DNA of 64,000 nucleotides from UBA7960 sp964624065 (lineage in GTDB: Bacteria > Bacteroidota > Bacteroidia > Bacteroidales > UBA7960): contig CAZUWF010000002.1 in assembly GCA_964624065.1 (NCBI GenBank), positions 1 to 64,000 of the forward strand, written 5' to 3'. A model generated the notes under the pieces. That model had not been told where the DNA came from, did not search any database, and was given only the letters and a program-made list of their open reading frames with translations. Both the position numbers and the translations under genes were made by a program. Shown piece by piece: positions 44,633 to 53,362 of this stretch. Numbering within the stretch: the first letter of the stretch is position 1; each line of letters opens with the position of its first letter.

Positions 44633-45292
44633 ATGACCAAGCCACGGGAGGCTAAAACACCATTGCTGGAAAGGTACGGAACTAATTTCCAAACCCTCGA
44701 AGCAGGTTGCGATGAAGCTGGTCGTGGTTGCCTTGCAGGACCTGTTTTTGCTGCTGCGGTAATTTTGCCCGAAAGCATTCCTGATTTCTTGTCCCAAAAT
44801 CTCAACGACTCGAAGAAAATTACCAAATTGCAGAGAGAAAGGTTAAGAATTGCAATTGAGAACGCCGCCCTTTCTTTTGGCGTGGCAATGGTTGAACCCA
44901 ACGAAATTGACAAGATAAACATACTGAATGCAAGCATTTTGGCAATGCATAGGGCATTAAACAAGCTCACGGTGATTCCAGAATTCATTATTGTTGACGG
45001 CAACAAATTCTTGCCCTATGCCAACATCAAACACAAGTGCCTGGTTGGAGGGGATGCTCGTTACCTTTCTATTGCCGCAGCTTCCGTTCTTGCCAAAACA
45101 TACCGCGACGATTATTTGATGAACCTGCATATTGATTTCCCCGCGTATGGCTGGGCAAGCAATAAAGGGTATCCCACACCAAAACACCTGGAGGCCCTGG
45201 CAAAGCACGGGCCTTGCATCCAACATCGCAAGTCTTTTGCCCCAATAAGGCAAGGGAGATTTTTGTGGGAAGGTAATAATGCTGAGTTTTGA
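44633..45292 (+). CDS. rnhB: ribonuclease HII
   Basis: A 219-residue enzyme that cuts RNA at RNA-DNA junctions, removing misincorporated ribonucleotides. Catalytic residues are in GCDEAGRGCLAGPV (D and E, about 26-28), IIVDGNKFLP (D, about 120) and SVLAKTYRDDYL (D, about 155). YGWASNKGYPTPKH closes the core. About 20 residues precede the core, which is a modest extension. It follows purQ by 20 bp and is probably cotranscribed; tex lies 85 bp further downstream. Confidence 0.97.
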   Translation: MTKPREAKTPLLERYGTNFQTLEAGCDEAGRGCLAGPVFAAAVILPESIPDFLSQNLNDSKKITKLQRERLRIAIENAALSFGVAMVEPNEIDKINILNASILAMHRALNKLTVIPEFIIVDGNKFLPYANIKHKCLVGGDARYLSIAAASVLAKTYRDDYLMNLHIDFPAYGWASNKGYPTPKHLEALAKHGPCIQHRKSFAPIRQGRFLWEGNNAEF

Positions 45293-45377
45293 GCACATAT
45301 TCTAATTTTTAAAGTTGATAGAAGAAATTTATGGTTTGTCTTTCAACCGTGTATTAATTTATGGCTAATATTAAAAA

Positions 45378-47522
45378 ATGATTTCCGAGACGCATGTTAA
45401 CAAGATTTCGTCCGAGCTGGGTGTAAAGGCTTGGCAAGTTGCCAAAACTTCGGCCTTGCTGAAAGAAGGAGCAACCGTGCCTTTCATATCGAGGTATAGA
45501 AAGGAAATGACAGGCTCGTTGGATGAAATTCAGGTAAGCCAGATTCGAGACCGACTCAAGCAACTTGAAGAACTTGACAAACGGCGCGAAGCAATACTGC
45601 AAATCATAGCCGAGCAAGATAAATTATCCCCTGAGCTCGAAAAATCAATCCTTGCCGCAACAACACTATCCGAACTTGAAGACCTTTACCTTCCATACAA
45701 GCCAAAGCGCAAGACAAGGGCAACCATAGCAATTGCAAAGGGTCTTGAGCCACTGGCAAAGATATTGTTTGCACAAACGAACATCGATCCTGAAGAAAGG
45801 GCCTTGCAGTTTATTGATGCAAAAAATGGAGTGGGTAGTGTTGAAGAGGCACTCTCCGGTGCCCGCGACATTATTGCCGAATGGATAAACGAAAACGCAA
45901 ACGCCAGGGCACGTCTTAGGCTTTTGTTCGAAAAAGAGGCGATGATTTCAAGCAAGGTTGCCAAGGGCAAGGAAACCGAGGGCGAAAAATACGAGTCGTA
46001 CTTTGATTGGAGCGAGAAAATAGGCAAGTCGCCTTCGCACAGGGTGTTGGCAATGTTTAGAGGCGAAAACGAGGGCTTTTTGAAAGTTTCGGTAGCCCCA
46101 CCCCAAGAAAGGGCAATTGAAATTCTAAACCGCTTGTTTGTCAGGTCTCGTTTCCAAGCCTCACGGCAGGTTGAAATGGCCATCGAGGACTCGTACAAAC
46201 GGCTTCTTTTCCCATCTATGGAGACCGAAATCCGAAATTTTTTGAAAGAAGCTGCGGATAAAGAAGCCATTAAAGTTTTTGCCGAGAACCTTCGGCAATT
46301 ATTGATGGCACCACCGCTCGGACAAAAACGGATACTGGCAATTGACCCCGGGTTCAAAACTGGCTGCAAGGTGGTGTGCCTTGACTGTCAAGGCAACCTG
46401 CTTCACAACGAGACAATTTATCCCCACCAACCTAAAAACCTTTATAAGGAAGCCTCGGCAAAACTGCAAAATTTGGTAAATGCCTATCAGATTGGAGCTA
46501 TTGCTGTCGGAAACGGCACCGCCGGGCGCGAAACGGAAAGGCTGGTGCAATACATCCGGTTCGACAGACAGGTTATTGCTGTGATGGTAAACGAAAGCGG
46601 GGCCTCGGTTTATTCAGCCTCTGCAGGCGCTCGCGAAGAATTTCCCGATTACGACATTACGGTTAGGGGTGCCGTGAGCATTGGCCGAAGGTTGGCCGAC
46701 CCGCTGGCCGAACTGGTTAAGATTGACCCCAAAAGCATCGGCGTGGGGCAATACCAACACGATGTTGACCAAAAGCTTCTCAAAAGTAGCCTCGACGATG
46801 TTGTAGAGATTGTGGTCAACGCCGTGGGCGTGGAGGTGAATACCGCGAGCAAGGAACTCCTTTCGTACGTTTCGGGCCTGGGACCCGCCCTGGCAAATGC
46901 CATAGTAAGGTACAGACTGGAAAACGGACCCTTCACTTCGCGGATTGAAATAAAAAAGGTTCCGCGCCTGGGAGAAAAGGCTTTCGAACAAGCAGCGGGA
47001 TTCATAAGGGTTAACCAATCAGAGAATCCCTTGGATAGGAGTGCGGTTCACCCGGAAAGCTATCCGGTGGTTACACGGATGGCCAAAGATATGGGGGTTG
47101 ATGTTGAACGGTTGGTTTCCGACAAGGAGTTGCAAAAAAAAGTGGTTCTTCAAAACTACCTCGCACCTGGAGTTGGTATGCCAACACTTCAAGACATTAT
47201 GAAGGAGTTAGCACGACCCGGACGAGACCCAAGGCAAAAATTCGACGCCTTCGAGTTCGACCCAACCATTAATAGTCTTAGCGACCTCCGCGAAGGAATG
47301 GTGCTTCCCGGAATAGTTACAAACATTACTGCCTTTGGAGCATTTGTTGATATTGGCGTGCACCAAGACGGTCTGGTGCATGTAAGCCACCTGGCAAATG
47401 CCTTCGTAAAAGACCCGTATGGGGTGGTTAAGCTAAACCAAAAGGTACAAGTAAAAGTACTTCAGGTTGACGAAGCTCGCAGAAGGATTTCGCTATCCAT
47501 AAAAGACGCTATAAAGCAGTGA
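45378..47522 (+). CDS. tex: Tex-family RNA-binding transcription accessory protein
   Basis: A 714-residue protein with the Tex/Spt6-like order: N-terminal helical domain with PFISRYRKEMTGSLDEIQ (about 33-50), YqgF/RuvC-like domain (ILAIDPGFKTGCKVVCLD, about 316-333), helix-hairpin-helix segment (LSYVSGLGPALANAIV and VPRLGEKAFEQAAGFIR, about 495-545), and an S1 RNA-binding domain at the end (GMVLPGIVTNITAFGAFVDIGVHQDGLVHVS). Tex proteins bind RNA polymerase and influence transcription of stress or virulence genes. Slightly short of E. coli YhgF (773). It is 85 bp after rnhB. Confidence 0.96.
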   Translation: MISETHVNKISSELGVKAWQVAKTSALLKEGATVPFISRYRKEMTGSLDEIQVSQIRDRLKQLEELDKRREAILQIIAEQDKLSPELEKSILAATTLSELEDLYLPYKPKRKTRATIAIAKGLEPLAKILFAQTNIDPEERALQFIDAKNGVGSVEEALSGARDIIAEWINENANARARLRLLFEKEAMISSKVAKGKETEGEKYESYFDWSEKIGKSPSHRVLAMFRGENEGFLKVSVAPPQERAIEILNRLFVRSRFQASRQVEMAIEDSYKRLLFPSMETEIRNFLKEAADKEAIKVFAENLRQLLMAPPLGQKRILAIDPGFKTGCKVVCLDCQGNLLHNETIYPHQPKNLYKEASAKLQNLVNAYQIGAIAVGNGTAGRETERLVQYIRFDRQVIAVMVNESGASVYSASAGAREEFPDYDITVRGAVSIGRRLADPLAELVKIDPKSIGVGQYQHDVDQKLLKSSLDDVVEIVVNAVGVEVNTASKELLSYVSGLGPALANAIVRYRLENGPFTSRIEIKKVPRLGEKAFEQAAGFIRVNQSENPLDRSAVHPESYPVVTRMAKDMGVDVERLVSDKELQKKVVLQNYLAPGVGMPTLQDIMKELARPGRDPRQKFDAFEFDPTINSLSDLREGMVLPGIVTNITAFGAFVDIGVHQDGLVHVSHLANAFVKDPYGVVKLNQKVQVKVLQVDEARRRISLSIKDAIKQ

Positions 47523-47863
47523 TAGGTAATTGTTGATACCTGATTGGAACAAGAATGGAAACCAGAAATTGAAAATAATAATCTGAGAATATCAGATAAT
47601 CAATGTTTTAAGGCTGTCTTCCATTAGTAAGGGCGCACCAAGGCAGGTTGGGTTTTAACGTTTAACCCTAAAGCCTTAAGAACAGTAGTCATTTTGTAAT
47701 TCGAAATCCAAAAGGCTTTTTCTCGGCTACCAACATCGGCGGGCAGGTTTTAATAGTCAATTCGTAATTGTCCATAAGTACTCATAGCACCGCGTATCTA
47801 CATTGCTCCCGATTCACTGTCAACTTTTCACACCTAATATTTTACCGGTCTCCCTAACGCTTT
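47523..47863. other. 341-bp gap without a recognised gene
   Basis: It lies between convergent tex and thiS. It contains a near-palindrome, GGGTTTTAACGTTTAACCC (about 47650-47668), of unknown role. No terminator with a T-run is clear. Confidence 0.4.
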
Positions 47864-48070
47864 CTACCCTCCGCTTATCAAGTGCATAACGATCAAGTTG
47901 TCGCCACTGTTTACAATTGTAGTGTCGAAATCATTAGGCTTTACAGGCTTGCCGTTCAGCCTAACCGCCAAGAATTTGAAGGTGAAGTTTTTCAATTTAA
48001 TGACCTCCGAGATGGTTAGCGAGGATAGGTTTTCGAAAGTTTCATCCCTATTGTTAAGCTTTATTTTCAT
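47864..48070 (-). CDS. thiS: sulfur-carrier protein ThiS
   Basis: A 68-residue beta-grasp (ubiquitin-like) protein ending in the double glycine needed for C-terminal adenylation and thiocarboxylation. It would carry sulfur for the thiazole ring of thiamine. The opening MKIKLNNRDETF and the NSGDNLIVMHLISGG tail fit ThiS. No thiF, thiG, thiH or thiE gene is in this window. Its upstream partner gene ends 7 nt before it, so ThiS is the last gene of an operon of rfbC, a membrane protein and thiS. It could instead supply sulfur to another pathway. Confidence 0.85.
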   Translation of the reverse strand: MKIKLNNRDETFENLSSLTISEVIKLKNFTFKFLAVRLNGKPVKPNDFDTTIVNSGDNLIVMHLISGG

Positions 48071-48077
48071 TTTATAA

Positions 48078-48593
48078 TTAATACAACAATTTTACTTCGT
48101 CTTTGATGTACGCCAAGGCCTTTGAGGTAACCATTTCTTCGAGGTTTGTTTCAAGGATTTTTTGTGATAAATCCAATGAGGTGGATCCCTCGCCAAGCGT
48201 GTTGAAGGCGGAATTAACTTGCGTGATGGTTTTTTCTTTTGCAGACTTCACCAGCTCCCAAGCCCCTGAACTCACGTACAGCTGCTGGGAAATGTTGTGA
48301 TTGAACTCCTCATTAATTGCATTTACCAAAAGCCTATGGTAATCACGGGCATTTAATCTATTGTCCAGCAATCTTGTTACAAGTTGATTGGGTGTGATTC
48401 TCTCGAGAAAAAGGACAATTCTCTCGTAGGCTTGAAGCTGCAAGGGTAGTACAACATTTAAACTTTGGTTGCTTGCCGAACGCTCCCTTCGCCTGGTTTC
48501 TTGGTAGAAAAACTCTTTAAGGAGGAAATACACGACGGCAAAAACTATCAATGATGGGGCAATGCCTAAGACCAAATCAATAAAACGATCCAT
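48078..48593 (-). CDS. membrane-anchored protein of unknown function
   Basis: A 171-residue protein with one N-terminal membrane span (about 7-26) and a cytoplasmic-looking helical part (RRERSASNQSLN, then LPLQLQAYERIVLFLERITPNQLVTRLLDN and following helices). I recall related sequences in Bacteroidota without an assigned role. It starts 1 nt after the stop of rfbC and ends 7 nt before thiS, so all three are translated from one transcript. No enzymatic motif is visible. The helical part could be an oligomerisation or membrane-tethering module. Confidence 0.72.
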   Translation of the reverse strand: MDRFIDLVLGIAPSLIVFAVVYFLLKEFFYQETRRRERSASNQSLNVVLPLQLQAYERIVLFLERITPNQLVTRLLDNRLNARDYHRLLVNAINEEFNHNISQQLYVSSGAWELVKSAKEKTITQVNSAFNTLGEGSTSLDLSQKILETNLEEMVTSKALAYIKDEVKLLY

Positions 48594-48594
48594 A

Positions 48595-49143
48595 TCAAAA
48601 ATTTGAGTTATTCAGAAATTCATTAAACGTAGGGGCATTTTCATCCTTTTCGGAAATAATTGGTGCGGCTTCACCCCAATCAATGGCAAGGTCCTTGTCG
48701 TTCCAATTTATGGCCCTTTCATGAAGCTTGCTAAATGGCTTGGTACACTTATAAATTAGCAACGTTTGATCTTCCAGGGACCTGAAGCCGTGGGCAAATC
48801 CCGCAGGGATGAATAGCATTGTGCCGACCTTTGAGTCAATTACCATTTTGAAATGTTGTCCAAAGGTTGGCTTGCCCTTTCTCATATCAACGGCAACATC
48901 TAATACCGAACCACTTGCAACTCTAACTAACTTCCCCTGATCCATAGGCGCAACCTGAAAATGAAGGCCCCTGATTACCCCTTTTTTCGAAATACTTTGA
49001 TTATCCTGAACAAATTCCACCCCAAGGCCAATTTTTGCAAATGTAGTTCTGTTCCAAGTTTCGAAAAAAGAACCCCGATGATCGGAAAGGATCTCCGGCC
49101 TAATTACAAGCAAACCATCAAAAGGGGTTATTTCAACCGTCAT
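48595..49143 (-). CDS. rfbC: dTDP-4-dehydrorhamnose 3,5-epimerase
   Basis: A 182-residue cupin that epimerises dTDP-4-keto-6-deoxy-glucose at C3 and C5 for dTDP-L-rhamnose. Seen are FETWNRTTFAKIGL, FVQDNQSISKKGVIRGLHFQ (about 40-59, the catalytic His is in RGLHFQ), KLVRVASGSVLDVAVDMR and LFIPAGFAHGFRSL. The other rhamnose genes (rfbA, rfbB, rfbD) are not nearby, which is unusual but known. It has a -7 element 27 bp before the ATG and heads the operon with the unknown membrane protein and thiS. Confidence 0.95.
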   Translation of the reverse strand: MTVEITPFDGLLVIRPEILSDHRGSFFETWNRTTFAKIGLGVEFVQDNQSISKKGVIRGLHFQVAPMDQGKLVRVASGSVLDVAVDMRKGKPTFGQHFKMVIDSKVGTMLFIPAGFAHGFRSLEDQTLLIYKCTKPFSKLHERAINWNDKDLAIDWGEAAPIISEKDENAPTFNEFLNNSNF

Positions 49144-49170
49144 TGTTTTTATTTTTCAAAACGCGTTGTG

Positions 49171-49178
49171 CAAAAGTA
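49171..49178 (-). promoter_or_regulatory. -7 element (TAnnTTTG) for rfbC operon
   Basis: Minus-strand TACTTTTG, 27 bp before ATG 49143. A TTG lies 15 bp upstream. Confidence 0.5.
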
Positions 49179-49202
49179 CAATTCTTTTTGGATCAATCCA
49201 AC

Positions 49203-49224
49203 AAAAAACCCGGTATAACCCGGG
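49203..49224 (-). terminator. terminator of the beta-barrel gene
   Basis: On the minus strand CCCGG and CCGGG form a short GC stem with a 6-nt loop, followed by a T-run. It lies 27 nt past the stop of the barrel gene at 49251. Confidence 0.75.
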
Positions 49225-49250
49225 CTTAAAGTATTGATAATTATTGTGTT

Positions 49251-49799
49251 TTACCTGAAACGCAACCCAACCGTAACATTTACCATCCCACCGTTGTTGA
49301 TGAGGTCGCCAAATTGACCAAAAACATTTTCGCCCTTCGACAGCAAATACCTTACGTCGGCAACTATAAATCCAAGCACGTTGACCCCAACCCCGCCTTG
49401 CCACAAGAAGTTAAAATCGCTATCCGATTCTAGTTGCCTCGAAAACTCTGCTCCACCTTTTAGGTTAAGGCTCAATATTCCGAGGTCAAGCATTTGAATT
49501 CCCAAAGAAACGGGTGCTTTAAAATACGAAATTGCGTCACCAATCTCGGGCTCGAACCTTGCATAGTAAATCTCAGGTTGCACGAATATGCTCCTACCAA
49601 ATTGAAAAAAGATCCCAGCCCGATAATTGTTCTTCATATCCGAAAAACTTACATTACCCAAAGTATTGGTGTTTATGTCAGTACCAACCTTGACTCCATA
49701 CCAAATGGGTGGTTTACTGCTACCCTGAGCTTGAATGTTGAACGAGGCAATTAAAATCAAAATCGCCAAAGCAACAACCGATTTAAATTTGTTTTTCAT
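49251..49799 (-). CDS. outer-membrane beta-barrel protein (PorT-like)
   Basis: A 182-residue secreted protein with a signal peptide (about 1-25, ending I-Q-A-Q). The remainder is a small beta barrel: GVKVGTDINTN, YRAGIFFQFG, FVQPEIYYARF, FKAPVSLGIQ, FLWQGGVGVNVLGF and the C-terminal VNVTVGLRFR with final Phe-Arg. It fits the OMP_b-brl_2/PorT-like family. Function unknown; PorT is a T9SS protein, but this family is broad. It has a -7 element 44 bp upstream and its own terminator. Confidence 0.85.
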   Translation of the reverse strand: MKNKFKSVVALAILILIASFNIQAQGSSKPPIWYGVKVGTDINTNTLGNVSFSDMKNNYRAGIFFQFGRSIFVQPEIYYARFEPEIGDAISYFKAPVSLGIQMLDLGILSLNLKGGAEFSRQLESDSDFNFLWQGGVGVNVLGFIVADVRYLLSKGENVFGQFGDLINNGGMVNVTVGLRFR

Positions 49800-49842
49800 A
49801 AGGATTTGATTTAATGGATTTTGAAATCACGATACTAGCACT

Positions 49843-49850
49843 CAAAAATA
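49843..49850 (-). promoter_or_regulatory. -7 element (TAnnTTTG) for the beta-barrel gene
   Basis: Minus-strand TATTTTTG, 43 bp before ATG 49799. Confidence 0.4.
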
Positions 49851-50470
49851 CAATTTTTTAAGATAAAAACAAAAATTTAAGAATTATGTTCACCTTGGGA
49901 CACAATATCATTTTTTGGCTAATTTAATTTCAAAAAGGAAAAACGTTTTTTTTATTTTGAACACAAAAATCGTTCCAGAATTTTACTGCCGCTTCTTCCT
50001 TACAGGCACCTCAAGGGCATTTGACTTCATTTTGGTTCAAAAAAATCGAGAAAATGTCACGCAATCCGAATACCACTATCCTTAAGACCCAAAATTTTGA
50101 TTTTTCGGCTTTTACTTTTTGTTGTTATTTGTTTCAAAATTTTGCTGATCACGGGTTAAGTTTTTTTGACCAACCTTGGTATAAATGGTTCCAATAACAT
50201 TTAATGTTGATGGTTTGGGATGAAATGAACCACAATCTTTTTCTTGCAACCTTGTTTCTAATTTCAAATAGTGCACTGTCCAGGTACTTTTTGGAGGATG
50301 GCCTTGCTTACAGCTTTCTCTATTATCGAGCCACAATAGGTTGGTAAAAATCCTGAAACCCACTTTGGTCTGACAAGCCCCACACGTATTTGCCAGAAGA
50401 TTTCAATTTCGTCAACCTCCTACATTTGCTTATTTGGGAGGTTTCTCAATGAGCCGGTGGAGGTTGCGCT

Positions 50471-50641
50471 ATGGTTGTAGATGAACACTTTCTGCTTGAG
50501 GCAGCGATTGCCGTGTTTCTGGGCGAAATTCGATTGGACGCCAAAAATCAGGTACGGACTAGGCTAAGTGTGCCTGAGGATATTAATTCTGAAGCCGGAG
50601 ATGATGAGTTCTTTACCCACAGCCAAGACTTGTTCGATTAA
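50471..50641 (+). CDS. possible small ORF or gene remnant (56 codons)
   Basis: An ATG-to-TAA frame of 56 codons. The product is acidic (MVVDEHFLLEAAIAVFLGEI, then an S-V-P-E-D-I-N motif and an E-A-G-D-D-E tail), and its codon composition looks more gene-like than its surroundings. A stop 6 codons upstream bars a longer form. No Shine-Dalgarno or promoter is seen. It may be a short protein or a decayed fragment. Confidence 0.2.
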   Translation: MVVDEHFLLEAAIAVFLGEIRLDAKNQVRTRLSVPEDINSEAGDDEFFTHSQDLFD

Positions 50642-50849
50642 AACCCAACAAATAAGTATTGGCCCCTTGCAACCCAGAGCGGCAGGTTGACCTTACCTAT
50701 AGCTCAACTATACGTTAATAATCCCAAATCAATAACGGAGTTAACGCTAATTAGTGCAGAGTTGGACCCCTGTGTACCACTAAACCTGTTAAATACAGTT
50801 GCCAAGGAGGAGTTCGCAGGGAAGTCAAAATAAAAAAAACCACAAACAT

Positions 50850-50879
50850 TTTGTGCAAACAAACTTTTGACTATCTTTG
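50850..50879 (+). promoter_or_regulatory. promoter of tRNA-Ser, -33 and -7 elements
   Basis: TTTG at 50850-50853 and TATCTTTG at 50872-50879, with 18 bp between them, match the Bacteroidota consensus TTTG-N19-TAnnTTTG closely. The element lies about 100 bp before tRNA-Ser and is the best promoter in the window. Confidence 0.65.
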
Positions 50880-50980
50880 CAGCCTCAAAAAGAAAGCTAT
50901 TTGAAAGTTGAAAAGACAACGTTTTGATAGTCAAATTATTAAAATTATTTGATCTTCATCGCGAATAACTTTTCGGTCAC

Positions 50981-51068
<88 letters not shown>

Positions 51069-51148
51069 GAATTACAGTTTTTGGTTTGTACTATTTATGC
51101 TTTCAATGGTAGCTATGAACTAAACAAGAGTTCTTTTTTTTATGAAAT

Positions 51149-51223
51149 CGGGGTGTAGCGTAGTCCGGTCAGCGCGCCTGCTTTGGGAGCAGGAGGTCGC
51201 AGGTTCGAATCCTGCCACCCCGA
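51149..51223 (+). tRNA. tRNA-Pro (anticodon TGG)
   Basis: A 75-nt class I tRNA. CGGGGTG pairs with CACCCCG, the anticodon stem CCTGC/GCAGG encloses TTTGGGA with anticodon TGG (51184-51186), and the T-arm reads CAGGTTCGAATCCTG. No CCA is encoded. A short T-run follows. It is 81 bp after tRNA-Ser and probably shares its transcript. Confidence 0.97.
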
Positions 51224-51452
51224 CTTTTTCATACCGACCAGAATATCCTGTTTTTCTATTAAGGTGGTCTTGAATCTAGAGGCAAAAACCAACTTTCATT
51301 CTTTTTTAATTGTTTACTATATCTTACAATTTTCGCAGTTGCTCGACTGTAAAAACAAGATTCCCATACTAAAGCATTGAACGGCATTGACCTACCAACA
51401 ATGCCCTTCAATCGTAACTCAATACTCATTTGGACAATTTAATTTCCGCAAT

Positions 51453-53309
51453 ATGTACGACAAAGCATCATTAGACCAGCAATTACTCCCCGAATTGAGG
51501 GATATTGCCAAATCTTTGAAAATAAAAAGGGTGGAGTCCTTCAAAAAGCAAGAGCTTATTTACAAGATTCTTGACGCTCAGGCCATAAACCCGTCGAAAA
51601 ACACTTTGGATGGCGAAAGGAAACACAGGACCGAACCCCGAAAGAGAATCCACGGCCAACACCGCGATTCCAATGTTCAATCCAAACCGGAATTCAAATC
51701 CGAATTGAAACCAGCACCCGCACCGGTTGACGAAACCAAAAGATCACAACAACCAAACCCCCAAAAGCAACAGTTGCAAAAGGACAACCAACCCAAAATT
51801 GGCAACTCGAAGCAAGCAAAGCATCAGTCCGAGGAACAAAGGCAACAAGCCAGGCCAGCCCAACAAGCTAATGCCCCCAAAAAGGAATTTCACAAGGATA
51901 AATTTACCAAGCCGGCGATGTTACAAAAAATGAAGGCCCATCGCCCAAGCACCAATCCTCAAGGTGATACCAAGGCACTCCTCGACCCGGAGGATTCGTT
52001 GTTGGACATTAAAGGTGAGATTTCACGGTTACCCGAAGACCCCTCTTCTGCAGAACCGCAGTTGATACAAGCTTCTGAACCCCAAAAAACAGGGGAGTTC
52101 CATTTAGTATCCTTGCCCGAAAAGGAGTCGGAAAAAGGGCAGGTTAGGCACAAAAACACCGAAAGGCGTACCGGAGAGCAAGGTAACGAATTTGACGGGA
52201 TAATTCAATCAGAAGGAGTGTTGGAAATAATGGCCGATGGTTATGGGTTCCTCAGATCTTCGGATTACAACTACCTAAACTCACCTGACGATATTTACGT
52301 GTCGCAAAGCCAGATAAAGCTTTTTGGACTTAAAACCGGTGATACAGTTTTGGGAGGTATTCGGCCACCCAAGGAAAGCGAAAAGTACTTCCCACTGGTG
52401 AAGGTTGACAAAATCAACGGCAAGCCACCCGCAGAAGTACGCGACCGTGTTCCATTTGATTTTCTCACCCCATTGTTTCCTGACCAGAAATTCAGGCTCA
52501 CCGGACATCACGACGAAAATATGTCTTGCCGTATTATCGATTTATTCTCGCCCATTGGCAAGGGGCAAAGGGGGCTTATTGTGGCTCAACCCAAAACCGG
52601 AAAGACCATCTTGCTTCAAGATGTTGCAAATGCCATCGCGGCCAATCATCCCGAGGTTTACCTGATTGTTTTATTGGTTGACGAACGACCCGAAGAAGTT
52701 ACCGAAATGGCACGCAACGTCAAGGCAGAAGTTATTTCCTCTACCTTTGACGAGCCGGCAGAAAAGCACGTGAAAGTTGCAAGTATAGTCCTCGAAAAGG
52801 CCAAGAGGATGGTTGAGTGCGGGCACGATGTGGTAATCTTGCTCGATAGCATTACACGGCTTGCAAGGGCATTCAATACGGTAGCACCTGCCTCTGGAAA
52901 AGTACTGTCAGGCGGGGTTGATGCAAACGCCCTCCACAAACCAAAGAGGTTTTTTGGTGCTGCCAGGAACATTGAAAATGGCGGGTCTCTTTCGATAATT
53001 GCAACCGCCTTGATTGATACCGGGTCAAAAATGGACGAGGTGATTTTTGAAGAGTTCAAGGGAACGGGTAATATGGAATTGCAGCTCGACCGTCGATTGT
53101 CAAACAAAAGAATTTTCCCATCAATCGACATAGTTGCCTCAGGAACGCGCAGGGAAGACCTTCTTCTTGAAAAAGATATCATGAACCGCATTTGGGTGCT
53201 GCGCAAATTTATTAATGATATGACGCCGGTGGAGGCAATGGAATTTTTGCTCGAAAAAATGAGGCACACAAGAAGCAACGAGGAGTTTTTGCTTTCGATG
53301 AACGGGTAG
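51453..53309 (+). CDS. rho: transcription termination factor Rho with disordered insertion
   Basis: A 618-residue hexameric helicase. An N-terminal SAP-like helix bundle (about 1-45) is followed by a 200-residue K/Q/P/N-rich, presumably disordered stretch (about 46-245). The cold-shock RNA-binding domain then begins (GVLEIMADGYGFLRSSDYNY, in pieces; about 250-270), and the RecA motor carries Walker A AQPKTGKT (about 375-382), LLVDERPEEV, RVLFDEPAEKH-like and DSITRLARAFN motifs. E. coli Rho is 419 residues. Long insertions are known in Bacteroidota. ATG 51453 gives the normal start; an earlier one at 51387 adds an unlikely prefix. A strong terminator follows. Confidence 0.96.
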   Translation: MYDKASLDQQLLPELRDIAKSLKIKRVESFKKQELIYKILDAQAINPSKNTLDGERKHRTEPRKRIHGQHRDSNVQSKPEFKSELKPAPAPVDETKRSQQPNPQKQQLQKDNQPKIGNSKQAKHQSEEQRQQARPAQQANAPKKEFHKDKFTKPAMLQKMKAHRPSTNPQGDTKALLDPEDSLLDIKGEISRLPEDPSSAEPQLIQASEPQKTGEFHLVSLPEKESEKGQVRHKNTERRTGEQGNEFDGIIQSEGVLEIMADGYGFLRSSDYNYLNSPDDIYVSQSQIKLFGLKTGDTVLGGIRPPKESEKYFPLVKVDKINGKPPAEVRDRVPFDFLTPLFPDQKFRLTGHHDENMSCRIIDLFSPIGKGQRGLIVAQPKTGKTILLQDVANAIAANHPEVYLIVLLVDERPEEVTEMARNVKAEVISSTFDEPAEKHVKVASIVLEKAKRMVECGHDVVILLDSITRLARAFNTVAPASGKVLSGGVDANALHKPKRFFGAARNIENGGSLSIIATALIDTGSKMDEVIFEEFKGTGNMELQLDRRLSNKRIFPSIDIVASGTRREDLLLEKDIMNRIWVLRKFINDMTPVEAMEFLLEKMRHTRSNEEFLLSMNG

Positions 53310-53331
53310 TTTGACCCAATTTATTTTGAAG

Positions 53332-53362
53332 GTAGCTCCAATTTACTGGAGCTACTTTTTTT
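53332..53362 (+). terminator. intrinsic terminator after rho
   Basis: GTAGCTCCA (53332-53340) and TGGAGCTAC (53347-53355) form a perfect 9-bp stem with a 6-nt loop, followed by seven T. It also ends near the convergent yjbQ stop. Confidence 0.88.

Larger units (their letters stand above)
49800..50849. other. about 1-kb gap, mostly featureless
   Basis: The left edge holds the barrel-gene promoter. In the middle, AACCTCC (50414-50420) and GGAGGTT (50436-50442) can form a hairpin. A 56-codon frame at 50471-50641 is the only protein candidate. The right edge leads to the tRNA promoter. I see no further gene or repeat. Confidence 0.4.

Noticed and set aside
45686..46369. 227-residue frame antisense to tex
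   Set aside because: A shadow of the conserved Tex coding region; serine- and leucine-rich with no motif.
50112..50363. 83-residue minus-strand frame in the gap before the tRNAs
   Set aside because: Low complexity, no start signal and no recognisable motif.
52658..53278. 206-residue frame antisense to rho
   Set aside because: A shadow of the Rho motor domain; no promoter, start signal or family match.
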